A stretch of 64,000 nucleotides of DNA from Flavivirga sp. 57AJ16 (lineage in GTDB: Bacteria; Bacteroidota; Bacteroidia; Flavobacteriales; Flavobacteriaceae), in contig NZ_JAQZAT010000006.1 in the NCBI RefSeq assembly GCF_028736925.1, positions 186,001-250,000 on the forward strand, in the 5' to 3' direction. Numbering within the stretch: position 1 is the stretch's first letter; each line of letters opens with the position of its first letter. A program made the position numbers and the translations under genes. The notes beneath the pieces were generated by a model. The model was not told the origin of the DNA. It ran no database searches and saw nothing but the letters and a program-made list of their open reading frames with translations. Of the stretch, positions 52,673-61,711 are shown piece after piece.

Positions 52673-54361
52673 ATGCGTTGGACATTAAAACCTAAACAGG
52701 AACCAGAAAAAATAAAAGCTTTGCAGGAAGCGCTTCAAGTAGATCCCATCGTTGCATCATTGTTATTGCAACGGGGTATCGAAACTTACGAGGACGCTAA
52801 AACGTTTTTTAGGCCCCGTTTAAGCGATTTACATGATCCGTTCTTAATGAAAGATATGGATAAGGCCGTTGCCCGTATTGAAAAAGCCATGGCCAATAAT
52901 GAAAACATTTTGGTCTATGGCGATTATGATGTCGACGGAACAACCGCGGTCGCTTTAATGTCTACCTATTTAAAATCTAAATATGAGCTTGTACATACCT
53001 ACATTCCCAACCGTTATGACGAAGGGTATGGTATTTCGTATAAGGGGATCAATTTTGCCCTAGAAAATGATTTCTCGCTTATTATAGCGTTAGATTGTGG
53101 TATCAAGTCTGTTGATAAAGTCGCTTACGCTAAAGAGCTTGGTATCGATTTTGTTATTTGCGATCATCACAGGCCTGGAGACAAAATCCCGAATGCAGCT
53201 GCTGTTTTAGACCCTAAACGCAACGATTGCCAATACCCATACAAAGAATTATGTGGCTGTGGTGTTGGTTTTAAATTAATACAGGCATTAGCATCAAAAG
53301 AAAATAAAACGGTTGAAGATCTAATAGGGTATTTGGATTTGGTGGCCACAGCTATAGGAGCCGATATTGTGCCCATTACTGGAGAAAATAGAGTATTGGC
53401 CTACTTTGGGCTTCAAGTAATCAATAAGAATCCAAGACCAGGGATCAAAGCTATTTTAGATCAGGTTAAAAAAACAGAACTCACTATTACCGATGTTGTA
53501 TTTATAGTTGCCCCTAGGATCAATGCCGCAGGACGTATGAAACATGGTAATTATGCAGTGGCTTTATTAACAGAAGCGGAAGAGGATTTGGCAAAAAAAT
53601 ATGCTTCTGAAATTAATGAATATAACCTCGACAGGCGTGAAATAGACAAGCAAATTACGAAAGAAGCACTACAGCAAATTGAAGAACAGAAAGAACAGAA
53701 ACGTTTTACTACTGTTGTTTACGATAAAACATGGCATAAGGGAGTTATTGGTATTGTGGCTTCTAGATTAACGGAAACTTATTACAGGCCAACCTTGGTA
53801 TTTACAAAAAGCGGTGAGAAATTAGCGGCTTCGGCACGATCGGTCAAAGGATTCGATGTTTATAGTGCTTTGGAGGCGTGTACCGATCATATTGAGCAAT
53901 TTGGAGGTCATAAATATGCTGCTGGACTAACCCTTAAAGAGGAGCAATACGAAGCTTTTAAACAAGCATTTGAAGAACAGGTTGCCAAAACCATTGATAG
54001 AAACCTGCTAACGCCCGAAATAAAGATAGATGCTCAAATAGACTTAAAGGATATTACGCCAAAGTTTTACAGGATCTTAAAACAATTTGCTCCTTTTGGG
54101 CCCAATAATATGACGCCTATTTTTATAACTGAAAATTTAGTGGATACAGGTTATGGTAAGTGTGTGGGAGCAGATAAAACACATTTACGATTAACAGTGA
54201 CACAACCCGATGCAAATAATATGGTCTGTATTGGTTTTGGTATGGGAGATAAATTGGATTTGATCTCTAACGGAAAACCCTTTAAAGCAGTCTATTCTAT
54301 TGATGAAAATGAATGGAACGGAGACGTGAGTTTACAATTGAAATTGAGAGATATTAAATAA
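52673..54361 (+). CDS. recJ: Single-stranded-DNA-specific exonuclease RecJ
   Basis: 562 residues. DHH-family motifs are present: ILVYGDYDVDGTTAVALM (motif I), CDHHRPGDKIPNAAAV (DHH), LCGCGVGFKLIQAL and APRINAAGRMKHGNYA, then the DHHA1 domain with QFGGHKYAAGLTL, and the OB-like end. The enzyme degrades single-stranded DNA 5' to 3' in mismatch and recombinational repair. The length is normal. Its 3' end meets a 160-bp palindromic element. Confidence 0.95.
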   Translation: MRWTLKPKQEPEKIKALQEALQVDPIVASLLLQRGIETYEDAKTFFRPRLSDLHDPFLMKDMDKAVARIEKAMANNENILVYGDYDVDGTTAVALMSTYLKSKYELVHTYIPNRYDEGYGISYKGINFALENDFSLIIALDCGIKSVDKVAYAKELGIDFVICDHHRPGDKIPNAAAVLDPKRNDCQYPYKELCGCGVGFKLIQALASKENKTVEDLIGYLDLVATAIGADIVPITGENRVLAYFGLQVINKNPRPGIKAILDQVKKTELTITDVVFIVAPRINAAGRMKHGNYAVALLTEAEEDLAKKYASEINEYNLDRREIDKQITKEALQQIEEQKEQKRFTTVVYDKTWHKGVIGIVASRLTETYYRPTLVFTKSGEKLAASARSVKGFDVYSALEACTDHIEQFGGHKYAAGLTLKEEQYEAFKQAFEEQVAKTIDRNLLTPEIKIDAQIDLKDITPKFYRILKQFAPFGPNNMTPIFITENLVDTGYGKCVGADKTHLRLTVTQPDANNMVCIGFGMGDKLDLISNGKPFKAVYSIDENEWNGDVSLQLKLRDIK

Positions 54362-54362
54362 T

Positions 54363-54522
54363 GAACTCATCTTGACTTTTTCTATTTCCTAAAAAATGGC
54401 TAAAATCCACCCATATTTCGTTACTTTTATTATCCGTAGCTATGCTATGCCTTTCAAAAAGTGCCTTATTTGGGTAAATTTTATCTCATTTTCGGTTAAA
54501 CACAAAAAGTCAAGATGAGTTC
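54363..54522. repeat. 160-bp palindromic element, copy 2 (different arms)
   Basis: The ends are GAACTCATCTTGACTTTTT and its exact complement finishing at 54522. The interior TCCGTAGCTATGCTATGCCT and AAAAAGTGCCTTATTTGGG corresponds to the copy at 61389 (TCCGTAGCGATGCTATGCAG, AAAAAAGCCTTTATGTGGG). The arms differ from those of the other copies but are still self-complementary. Confidence 0.8.
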
Positions 54523-54564
54523 AATTTTAAAATTTGTGATAAAAGTAAAATAGCTCTTTTTGTT

Positions 54565-54646
54565 ATTTTAGTTTTTAACATAAAAATGAAACAAAGGCCT
54601 TTCTTATTTTAAATTTTAACATAAAAATGAAATAAAGGTCTTTCAT
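54565..54646. repeat. Tandem duplication, 41 bp x 2
   Basis: Two units of 41 bases, each with TTAACATAAAAATGAAA, lie at 54565-54605 and 54606-54646 with few differences. The rest of the gap to 54881 holds CCTGCCTGCCGGCAGGCAGG at 54731 (a perfect palindrome) and no supported gene. Confidence 0.7.
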
Positions 54647-54881
54647 ATTTTAGTTTCACCTATTTTTTTAAAAATCTGAATGTCCATAATCATACATAAT
54701 GCTATTTTTGTCATTCAGAACGAAGAGAACCTGCCTGCCGGCAGGCAGGGAATCTGTTGATAATCAATGAGACCTCTCGTTTCCTCGAGATGACAAAACA
54801 ATATATTTTTAGGTTTATGATAAATTACGGACAATCAATTAAAAATTTACTGAAAGTGAAAACAAAACCCTTTAATTAAAC

Positions 54882-56150
54882 ATGGCGAAAAAAGACCCGT
54901 ATGCAGCCTTACGAATTAAGGAATTCAATATTTTTTTATTGGTTCGTTTTATATTGGTGTTTGGATGGTCTATGCAATTTATTATTATTGAATGGCAGGT
55001 TTATACCTTAACTAAAGACCCTCTTTCTCTTGGAATCATAGGCCTCATGGAAATAATTCCGGCGTTTACCATGGCTTTATTTGCGGGGCATATTGTAGAT
55101 CAGAAGGAAAAGCGAAATCTTTTAGCCTTATGTATTGCGGCCTTTTCATTGATTAGTTTAGGGCTGTTTTTATTGACCTGGGACGTTATCGTTAAGGGTT
55201 GGGCAACAAAAACAATACTTTACGTTATTTATGGTCTCGTGTTTTTTGGTGGTTTTTTACGCTCTTTTTTCGGGCCGACCATTTTTTCTTTGGTGGCATT
55301 GATTGTTCCTAAAAAAATATATCCCAATGCTGCTACCTGGAATAGTTCTACCTGGCAAATGGCAGGTGTTTTAGGACCTGCATTTGGAGGGCTTTTTATT
55401 GGATGGATAGGAGTGCATTGGTCGCTTTGCATTATTTTCGGGTTGGTTTTGCTGTCCTTGATTATTTTATTTCAAATAAAGCGGAAGCCTATTTTAAACC
55501 CTAAAATTGGAGAGCCCGTTATACAGAGCCTTAAAGAAGGGGTTCGATTTGTATTTAAAACAAAAGCCATTTTAGGGGCTATGACCTTAGACATGGTGGC
55601 TGTTTTATTTGGTGGTGCCATTGCCTTATTACCCTTGTTTGCCCAGGATATTTTAAAAGTAGGAAGTGAAGGCTTTGGGGTATTACGTGCCGCACCTGCT
55701 GTTGGTGCTTTTTTAACCATGTTGGTAACAGCATATATACCAATAAGTAAAAATGCAGGTATGAAATTATTGGCCGCTATCTTCGGATTTGGGGTTTGTA
55801 TTATAGTCTTTGGATTGTCGTCTATTTTTTGGGTTTCACTACTAGCGCTGTTCTTTAGTGGCATGACAGATGGTGTTTCTATGGTAATTAGACAAACCAT
55901 ATTACAAATTAAAACACCCGACCATATGCGCGGGCGTGTGTCTTCTGTAAACTCTATGTTCGTTGGTTCTTCTAACGAATTGGGAGCTTTTGAAAGCGGC
56001 ATCACCGCAAAATATATGGGAGCTGTTACAGCTGTTGTTTTTGGAGGTACGATGACCTTAATAACCGTTATAACTACGGGATTGGTGTCGCCATCGTTTA
56101 GAAAGTTGGACTTAACAAAGGATATTGAGGCTCATGAGAATGCCGATTAA
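54882..56150 (+). CDS. MFS transporter (EntS-like exporter family)
   Basis: 422 residues with about 12 membrane helices. The helix 2-3 loop has AGHIVDQKEKRNLLALCIA and the end of the central loop GEPVIQSLKEGVRFVFKTKA, followed by LGAMTLDMVAVLFGGAIALL and HMRGRVSSVNSMFVGSSNEL. This layout is found in EntS-type and related Bacteroidota exporters, with a permeation helix QTILQIKTPDHMRGRV. Substrate unknown; drug or siderophore export is possible. The 3' end overlaps the lpxH end on the opposite strand by 4 bases. Confidence 0.85.
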   Translation: MAKKDPYAALRIKEFNIFLLVRFILVFGWSMQFIIIEWQVYTLTKDPLSLGIIGLMEIIPAFTMALFAGHIVDQKEKRNLLALCIAAFSLISLGLFLLTWDVIVKGWATKTILYVIYGLVFFGGFLRSFFGPTIFSLVALIVPKKIYPNAATWNSSTWQMAGVLGPAFGGLFIGWIGVHWSLCIIFGLVLLSLIILFQIKRKPILNPKIGEPVIQSLKEGVRFVFKTKAILGAMTLDMVAVLFGGAIALLPLFAQDILKVGSEGFGVLRAAPAVGAFLTMLVTAYIPISKNAGMKLLAAIFGFGVCIIVFGLSSIFWVSLLALFFSGMTDGVSMVIRQTILQIKTPDHMRGRVSSVNSMFVGSSNELGAFESGITAKYMGAVTAVVFGGTMTLITVITTGLVSPSFRKLDLTKDIEAHENAD

Positions 56151-56905
56151 TACTCTTTTAGCTCAAAACGTTCTCCATCAAAAACACCATAAGTGTAATA
56201 TTTAATCCAATCGCCTAGGTTAATATACTTTGATTGGTCTTTAAGGTCTATATTTAAAGGTAAGTGACGGTGTCCAAACACAAAATAATCACGGTGTTTG
56301 TCTTCTAGTTTTTGTTTACAATATTGCACCAGCCACTCGTTATCTTCGCCTAAAAATTCAGCGTCTTCTTCACCAGAAATAAGTTTGTTCTTTACCGATA
56401 AATATTGTGCCATTTTAACCCCTAAATCAGGGTGTAGCCATCTGAATAGCCATTTACAAAATGAATTTGTAAACACTTTTTTCATACGTTTATAGCCTTT
56501 ATCCCCTGGCCCTAATCCATCGCCATGACCAATAAAAAATGTTTTGTCGTTAAATGTAAATTCTTTTGGTTTGTGATAAACAGGAATATTTAGTTCTTCT
56601 TCAAAATAGCCGTTCATCCATAAATCATGATTGCCAACAAAGTAATAAATGGGGATGCCAGAATCTGAGATTTCGGCTAATTTACCCAATGTTCTTGTAA
56701 AGCCCTTTGGAACGACACTTTTATAGTCCATCCAAAAGTCGAACAGATCGCCTAAAAGAAAAATAGCGGCGGCATCTTGTTTGACTTCGTCCAACCATGC
56801 TACAAACTTTTTTTCCCGAGGGAGCGATGCTTCCCTGGTGGGTGCTCCTAAATGGTTATCGGAGGCAAAGTATATTTTTTTTCCTTTAGGAATTTGAATT
56901 TGCAT
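56147..56905 (-). CDS. lpxH: UDP-2,3-diacylglucosamine diphosphatase
   Basis: 252 residues. The calcineurin-like metal motifs are complete: FASDNHLGAPTREASLPREK, FLLGDLFDFWMDYKSV, YFVGNHDLWMNGYFEE, FIGHGDGLGPGDKGYKRM and VFGHRHLPLNIDL. The enzyme cuts UDP-diacylglucosamine to lipid X in lipid A synthesis at the inner membrane. The length matches the Bacteroidota LpxH branch. It is convergent with the MFS gene. Confidence 0.92.
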   Translation of the reverse strand: MQIQIPKGKKIYFASDNHLGAPTREASLPREKKFVAWLDEVKQDAAAIFLLGDLFDFWMDYKSVVPKGFTRTLGKLAEISDSGIPIYYFVGNHDLWMNGYFEEELNIPVYHKPKEFTFNDKTFFIGHGDGLGPGDKGYKRMKKVFTNSFCKWLFRWLHPDLGVKMAQYLSVKNKLISGEEDAEFLGEDNEWLVQYCKQKLEDKHRDYFVFGHRHLPLNIDLKDQSKYINLGDWIKYYTYGVFDGERFELKEY

Positions 56906-57022
56906 GCTGTAAATATAATTAATTCCTGTGCAGGCAGGAATCTCATTATTGATTAGTTTTAGATCTCAATTGAAACGATGTCGTCGATTTTAGGTTTTTT
57001 TGACAAGAATTTCACAAGTTTT

Positions 57023-57086
57023 GAACACTGAACACTGAACACTGAACACTGAAAATGTTTCTCGCAAAGGCGCAAAGGCGCAAAGC
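57023..57086. repeat. Two short tandem repeats (GAACACT x4, CGCAAAGG x3)
   Basis: GAACACT is repeated four times from 57023 to 57050. CGCAAAGG follows in three copies from 57063, the last one altered. Both are downstream of queD and upstream of lpxH on the minus strand, in non-coding DNA. Confidence 0.7.
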
Positions 57087-57135
57087 TGCGAAGAAAAACT
57101 TGAAACCTTTAATGAACTCTGTAAACTGGGACTGA

Positions 57136-57591
57136 TCACTGATTATCGTAAGCATACCACTCTGCAAAAGAAGTGTCGGTTTCCTGAAGTTTTAATGCGT
57201 GCAACGAAATATGTTCTGGTAAACGCTTTTTTATTTTTTTAGAAAAATCGATGACCATCATCTCACTAGTAGGTTGATAATCTACCAATAGCACATTATG
57301 CCCGCGATCTTTCAGTTCTTTAGCAAGTTCTACATGCGGGGTGTTTTTATTAAATACCGTAGCATGATCGAATACATTAACAATTTCCTCCTGTACGATT
57401 TTTTTTAAATCCCCAAAATCGATAACCATTCCAAATTTTACATGAGTTTTATCTGTAATGGGCTTTCCTATAACCGTTACCGATAGTTTGTAACTGTGGC
57501 CGTGTACATTTTTGCACTTACCGTCGTACCCGTAAAGGGCATGACCTGTTTCGAAAGAAAATTGCTTTGTGATGCGAATGTGATGACCCAT
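57136..57591 (-). CDS. queD: 6-carboxytetrahydropterin synthase
   Basis: 151 residues of the 6-pyruvoyl-tetrahydropterin synthase family. Zinc histidines are in FSFETGHALYGYDG and CKNVHGHSYKLSVTV (with the adjacent catalytic Cys), VFDHATVF follows, and the C-terminal LKLQETDTSFAEWY carries the pterin-binding Glu. It converts dihydroneopterin triphosphate to 6-carboxytetrahydropterin on the route to queuosine and other 7-deazaguanines. No other que genes are adjacent. The start shares a base with the stop of a small upstream reading frame. Confidence 0.9.
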   Translation of the reverse strand: MGHHIRITKQFSFETGHALYGYDGKCKNVHGHSYKLSVTVIGKPITDKTHVKFGMVIDFGDLKKIVQEEIVNVFDHATVFNKNTPHVELAKELKDRGHNVLLVDYQPTSEMMVIDFSKKIKKRLPEHISLHALKLQETDTSFAEWYAYDNQ

Positions 57592-57689
57592 TATCTTCTT
57601 TTTCTTTTATTTACGAGATAAACAATTATTAAAACTAAAGCTAATAACAGAAATAATCCGTTTCCGCTTATAAATGACATAATATCCAT
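57591..57689 (-). CDS. Possible 32-residue membrane peptide upstream of queD
   Basis: From ATG 57689 the minus strand reads MDIMSFISGNGLFLLLALVL and then IIVYLVNKRKRR before a stop that overlaps the queD start (TAATG). It has one hydrophobic helix and a basic tail. The coupling suggests it is translated, but nothing else supports a function. A second hydrophobic frame of some 45 codons (57702 to about 57840) that reads FIGSILPFVVLVLMAYSIYR and ends in stop TAA has no visible start. Confidence 0.35.
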   Translation of the reverse strand: MDIMSFISGNGLFLLLALVLIIVYLVNKRKRR

Positions 57690-57898
57690 AATGATTCTTT
57701 ATTGATGCTTCTTTTTGTTATATCTATAAATTGAATATGCCATTAATACAAGGACAACAAACGGTAATATGGAGCCAATAAAAACACCTATTTTGTAACC
57801 TTTATCGGGGTGTTTTGTATTTTTTCTTCTATGTTAATTTGTTGAAAACGACAGGTTAGCAATAATAGCATATCGATTTATTATACCATACTGCAAAG

Positions 57899-59224
57899 TT
57901 AAGAAAGCGGAATGAATATTTTTCTAAATTTTACAATTAAGGGAAGGCCCCTGGCAAGAATCCAAAATGTAAGTGCAAAAAATATACCGTGTAGCTTATA
58001 ACCTAAGCTATCTAACCAAAAAAGCATGGGTATAAAAACGATAAAGGTCGAGAATAGTAGTACATTTCTTAAAGTTTTCATTTTGCCCAGGCCCTTAAAC
58101 ATACCATCGAAAATAAATGCTAAAGCGCATAAGGGCTGCATGATAAGTATCATCCAAAAAGAGTCATAGAAAAGTGCTAAAACTTCTGGGTCTTTAGAGA
58201 AAAGGCGTCCTATTGGATAATAGAAAATAGCACCGACCAGTGCTAGTAATATACCAATAATTAGAGCATATTTAATTAGTTTATTACTTAGTTTAAGAAG
58301 TAGGTTATAGGCTTTGCCACCAAATAATTTTCCTGATAGAATATTACCTGCACTAGCATAACCATCTATAAAAAAAGCTGCAAAAAACCATAAATTTATA
58401 GCAATGGTATACGTTGCAATATAAGCAGCACCATAACCTGTAGCAAAACGAGTAGCAAAGTAAAGCGTAGTATTAAGAGCCAGTGTTCTAACAAATAGAT
58501 TAAGGATCATGATGATAAACCTATCGATTTCTTTATTAAAAGGAAAACTTATTTTTAAGGGAATGGATGTTTTTTTAAGTAGGTAATAGGTTGAAAAAGC
58601 AGCCATTATTAATTGCGCAATAATACTGGCGTAGGCCGCTCCTTTTATATGCATAGCGGGAATAAAACCCGAAATACCATACACCAGAATAATGTCCAGT
58701 ATAATATTGGCAGAGGCACCTATAATGGCAATGATCATGGGATAGTAAGTGTTTTGTAAACCTCTAAAGACTCCAAAAACAGCAATAGTAAATAACGTAA
58801 AAGGAAATCCGAAAACACGAATTTTATAATAATCGACACTATAGTCTAGAATGGGACCGGAGGCATTGTATAGTTTAAAAATACTTTGAGCAAAAGGAAA
58901 GGTCGTTATTATAATCAAAACACTTAGGGATGTAATAATGAAAATAGCCTGTGCAGGCAGGTTTTTTACTTTGTCCAGTTGATTGGCACCAACATATTGC
59001 GATACGATAGACGAGATGGCACTTCGTGTTTGTCCTAATACCCAGATCAACATAGATAAGAATGTGGTAACAATGCCCACTGCTGCCAAAGATTCGGTAG
59101 CGTTTAAATCTATGTTACCAACTATGGCAGCATCTGTTAATGATAGAATAGGCTCTGATATACCAGAAATAAGTGCTGGTATGGCTAATTTGTTTATATG
59201 CTTTAGACTGATATCGGGACTCAC
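57899..59224 (-). CDS. MATE-family efflux transporter (DinF-like)
   Basis: 441 residues with 12 membrane helices. The protein starts MSPDISLKHINKLAIPALIS and has SEPILSLTDAAIVGN and QTRSAISSIVSQYVGANQLD in the first half, and the matching PLCALAFIFDGMFKGLGKMK in the second. The family exports drugs or metabolites by H+ or Na+ antiport. The DinF branch is favoured by length and by the FDGMFKGL helix. It overlaps the GNAT gene upstream by 4 bases, so both are probably translated from one message. Confidence 0.9.
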   Translation of the reverse strand: MSPDISLKHINKLAIPALISGISEPILSLTDAAIVGNIDLNATESLAAVGIVTTFLSMLIWVLGQTRSAISSIVSQYVGANQLDKVKNLPAQAIFIITSLSVLIIITTFPFAQSIFKLYNASGPILDYSVDYYKIRVFGFPFTLFTIAVFGVFRGLQNTYYPMIIAIIGASANIILDIILVYGISGFIPAMHIKGAAYASIIAQLIMAAFSTYYLLKKTSIPLKISFPFNKEIDRFIIMILNLFVRTLALNTTLYFATRFATGYGAAYIATYTIAINLWFFAAFFIDGYASAGNILSGKLFGGKAYNLLLKLSNKLIKYALIIGILLALVGAIFYYPIGRLFSKDPEVLALFYDSFWMILIMQPLCALAFIFDGMFKGLGKMKTLRNVLLFSTFIVFIPMLFWLDSLGYKLHGIFFALTFWILARGLPLIVKFRKIFIPLS

Positions 59225-59721
59225 AGTATTAATTCATAACAATAAAAAGGATGCTTACTTTGTTTAGGAAAATAAATGTTTCCTAAACGTTTATAGCCAC
59301 GCTGTTCATAAAATTTTTGATTCCCATGATTTTGAGAAAAGGTATCTAGTCGTACTGAGATATAGTGGTTCTTTGTAGCAAATGTTTCAGCAAAAGTCAT
59401 AAGTTCTTGCGCATATCCCTTCCCTTGATATGTTGGATGCACGGCCAACCTGTGTATGTAAATATGGTTTGTGTTTTTAGTTAACCATGAAATAGGAATG
59501 TATTCTTCATCCATTAAAGTAGAAATGGTCATACAACCAATGATGGTGTTTTCAATTTCTAAAACGTACAATTCGTCACGCTCAACATCTTTTAAAAAAG
59601 CTTCTTTGTTGGGGTAATGCTCATTCCATTGATAAATGTTTTTCTCTATCATAGTTACAGCACAAGATTTGGTAATCTCCATAATACGACCAATATCTGA
59701 AAGGTTCCCTTTACGAATCAT
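59221..59721 (-). CDS. GNAT-family N-acetyltransferase
   Basis: 166 residues. GNAT motif A is in IYIHRLAVHPTYQGKGYAQE (Q-x-K-G-Y-A, the acetyl-CoA pyrophosphate loop), and the end FYEQRGYKRLGNIYFPKQ is the usual motif B. The start IRKGNLSDIGRIMEITKS is also standard. The substrate is unknown. The gene is first in a two-gene unit with the MATE exporter, which could mean that the acetylated or related compound is exported; that is a guess. Confidence 0.88.
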   Translation of the reverse strand: MIRKGNLSDIGRIMEITKSCAVTMIEKNIYQWNEHYPNKEAFLKDVERDELYVLEIENTIIGCMTISTLMDEEYIPISWLTKNTNHIYIHRLAVHPTYQGKGYAQELMTFAETFATKNHYISVRLDTFSQNHGNQKFYEQRGYKRLGNIYFPKQSKHPFYCYELIL

Positions 59722-59781
59722 TTAAATGTTATATTTTTGCATAAATATCGTTAAAAATTTAGTCAGTAAACTATATTTATT

Positions 59782-60576
59782 ATGAAGAATATTCTAGTTC
59801 CTGTGGGATCATCGAAAAATGCTTTGAGCCATTTGCAATATGCTGTAGATTTTGCTGAAGCTTTAAAGGCAAAACTTTTTATTGTACAGGTGTATAATGT
59901 CTATACAAAGGCGGGAACCATGATTAAAGTAGACGATATAATAGAGCGGGAAGGCAAAGCTTTTTTGAAGGATTTGGTCTCTAAGATAGATACTAAAAAT
60001 GTCGAGGTCGTTACAAAGGTCTTAAAAGGAAAGTTAGTCGACACTCTTGAACTGGTAAGTAAAGCAGCCGATATTGATTTAATTATAGTAGAACCCAGAA
60101 CGAATTCCATTAGAGATGAGGTGTTTTTAGGGAAAACCTCAGGAAAAATTATAAAGCAAACCCAGATACCTGCATTAATCGTACCTGAAGGATACAAGTT
60201 TAAACCATTTAGTAATGTATTATTAGCCATTAAATCTGCCATCATCAAAAAGCATGATGCTTTAGATCCATTATTAAGAATTAAAAACAATTTTCAGGCT
60301 ACAGTAAATATGTTGTTGGTAAAAACGCCGTATTATAACGAAGGCGATTTTGTGATTGGGCAAAAACTACAAGACACTGTAGATAATACGGCAGAGACAG
60401 AGAATGCAACGACGTTTCAGGGGGTATTACAACATTTACAATCTTATAATCCAGACCTGCTTTGTGTGGTTAGGCGTAAAAGAGGTTTTTTTACTAAAAA
60501 ATGGGAGAAGAATGTCATTTTGAAGAAAGATTTCTCAAGTTTAATACCCGTTTTAGTTTTAAGAGGGTTAAAATAA
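59782..60576 (+). CDS. Universal stress protein (two UspA-type domains)
   Basis: 264 residues. The first domain (MKNILVPVGSSKNALSHLQY, LIIVEPRTNS, then GKTSGKIIKQTQIPALIVPE) has the family's ATP-binding features only in part. The second domain is weaker (NVLLAIKSAIIKKHDALDPL, YNPDLLCVVRRKRG). Tandem UspA proteins respond to stress or starvation. It is divergent from the GNAT-MATE pair and lies upstream of a long gap with repeats. Confidence 0.85.
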   Translation: MKNILVPVGSSKNALSHLQYAVDFAEALKAKLFIVQVYNVYTKAGTMIKVDDIIEREGKAFLKDLVSKIDTKNVEVVTKVLKGKLVDTLELVSKAADIDLIIVEPRTNSIRDEVFLGKTSGKIIKQTQIPALIVPEGYKFKPFSNVLLAIKSAIIKKHDALDPLLRIKNNFQATVNMLLVKTPYYNEGDFVIGQKLQDTVDNTAETENATTFQGVLQHLQSYNPDLLCVVRRKRGFFTKKWEKNVILKKDFSSLIPVLVLRGLK

Positions 60577-60880
60577 TCGACAGAAATACATAGCTATTGA
60601 CTAGCATGCAATGTTTTAATTTATTGGTGTCGTCGTATTGCTTTAATTAAACCTTCTTTTTTAAAGATGTGTACACACGGTAGTTTTTGAGCTAGAAATG
60701 CTGGCGGTATCATTATTTCGCAATAATACCAATTTGAGCATAAAATAAGACATAATACCAAATAAACTTCAAAATAACAGGTTAAAACCGTTTAGCTCAC
60801 TATCATTTATTTTTATAAAAGGAGTTCAAGAATCTTCGATTACAATTTCCTTTAAATTTCAATAAAAAACATAACCATAA
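60577..60880. other. Gene-free stretch
   Basis: No supported gene, RNA or strong terminator. It is AT-rich, with the short piece GGAGTTCAAGAATCTTCG near 60821 that resembles (inverted) the tandem units inside the element at 27664. Confidence 0.4.
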
Positions 60881-61030
60881 CTAGGCTCAATGTCATTAAG
60901 TTAAGGCCGTAATGTCAGTCTGAGCGCAGTCGAAGACCAATTGAAGTTCTAGTTTTTATTAGCATTTCGACTGCGCTCAATGTGACAAATAAAGAACAAA
61001 TTTCCTTAACTTAATGACATTGAACTAGGC
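60881..61030. repeat. Long inverted-repeat element, copy 2 (GAGCGCAGTCGAAG type)
   Basis: The left arm AATGTCATTAAGTTAAGG and right arm CCTTAACTTAATGACATT are complementary and bracket 98 bases. Inside, GTCAGTCTGAGCGCAGTCGA is mirrored by TTTCGACTGCGCTCAATGT. It is related to 20689-20805. Confidence 0.75.
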
Positions 61031-61258
61031 TATGCATTTGTTTTTTATCACATCTAAAGAAAATATAAATCAAATTTATTACCAATCATTTTAAAATTCA
61101 TTTGGTATAATACCATTTCCCATGTGATATTTTCTGTAGAAAACTGCCTTTTCTCCTTTTTATTTCAGTACTTCGACTTTAGCTGGTCTTTCTATTCCGT
61201 TCAGTATAAACCAAAGCGGAAAGGCTCAGCACAAACTTCAAAAAAACCATTTTTATTT

Positions 61259-61386
61259 ACAGCCCAGACCAGTTAGGTTTTAAAAACCTGACTGGTCTAA
61301 ATATATATGAAAAACAATTGATAAGATGATATTGTTTCTGATTTGAAAAAATAGCTTCGAATGGCATTTTATCTTGGTTTGACTAT
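61259..61386. repeat. Dispersed element with inner hairpin, copy 2
   Basis: It matches 29701-29826 over its length (ACAGCCCAGACCAGTTAGGT to TTTATCTTGGTTTGACTATA). The inner stem is AGACCAGT against ACTGGTCT here, where the other copy has AGACCTGT against ACAGGTCT. It ends two bases before the next element. Confidence 0.75.
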
Positions 61387-61388
61387 AT

Positions 61389-61548
61389 GAAGTGGTTTAA
61401 ACTTTTTATAATTGGCTGCAAAATGCCCTTTTATCCCCACATTTTATCTTTTTATTACTCCGTAGCGATGCTATGCAGTGCAAAAAAGCCTTTATGTGGG
61501 AATAAAATCACTATTTTTCGCTTCAATCAAAAAAGTTTAAACCACTTC
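61389..61548 (+). repeat. 160-bp palindromic element, copy 3
   Basis: The arms are GAAGTGGTTTAAACTTTTT and its complement ending at 61548. The interior contains TCCGTAGCGATGCTATGCAG and AAAAAAGCCTTTATGTGGG. Compared with 31189, the fifth arm position pair has changed from A/T to G/C on both sides. Confidence 0.85.
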
Positions 61549-61711
61549 TATTTTTATTTTACGGTAATTGGTATTAATTCTCGAAAGAACACCAAGCTTG
61601 AAAAAAATTGAAAATAAATGCTTAAATATTTTTTATTTAGAATCATTCTTAATTACATTTGTCGAACATATATTATTTAAATTCAGTCTAAATAAAAACA
61701 AATCATTAAAA

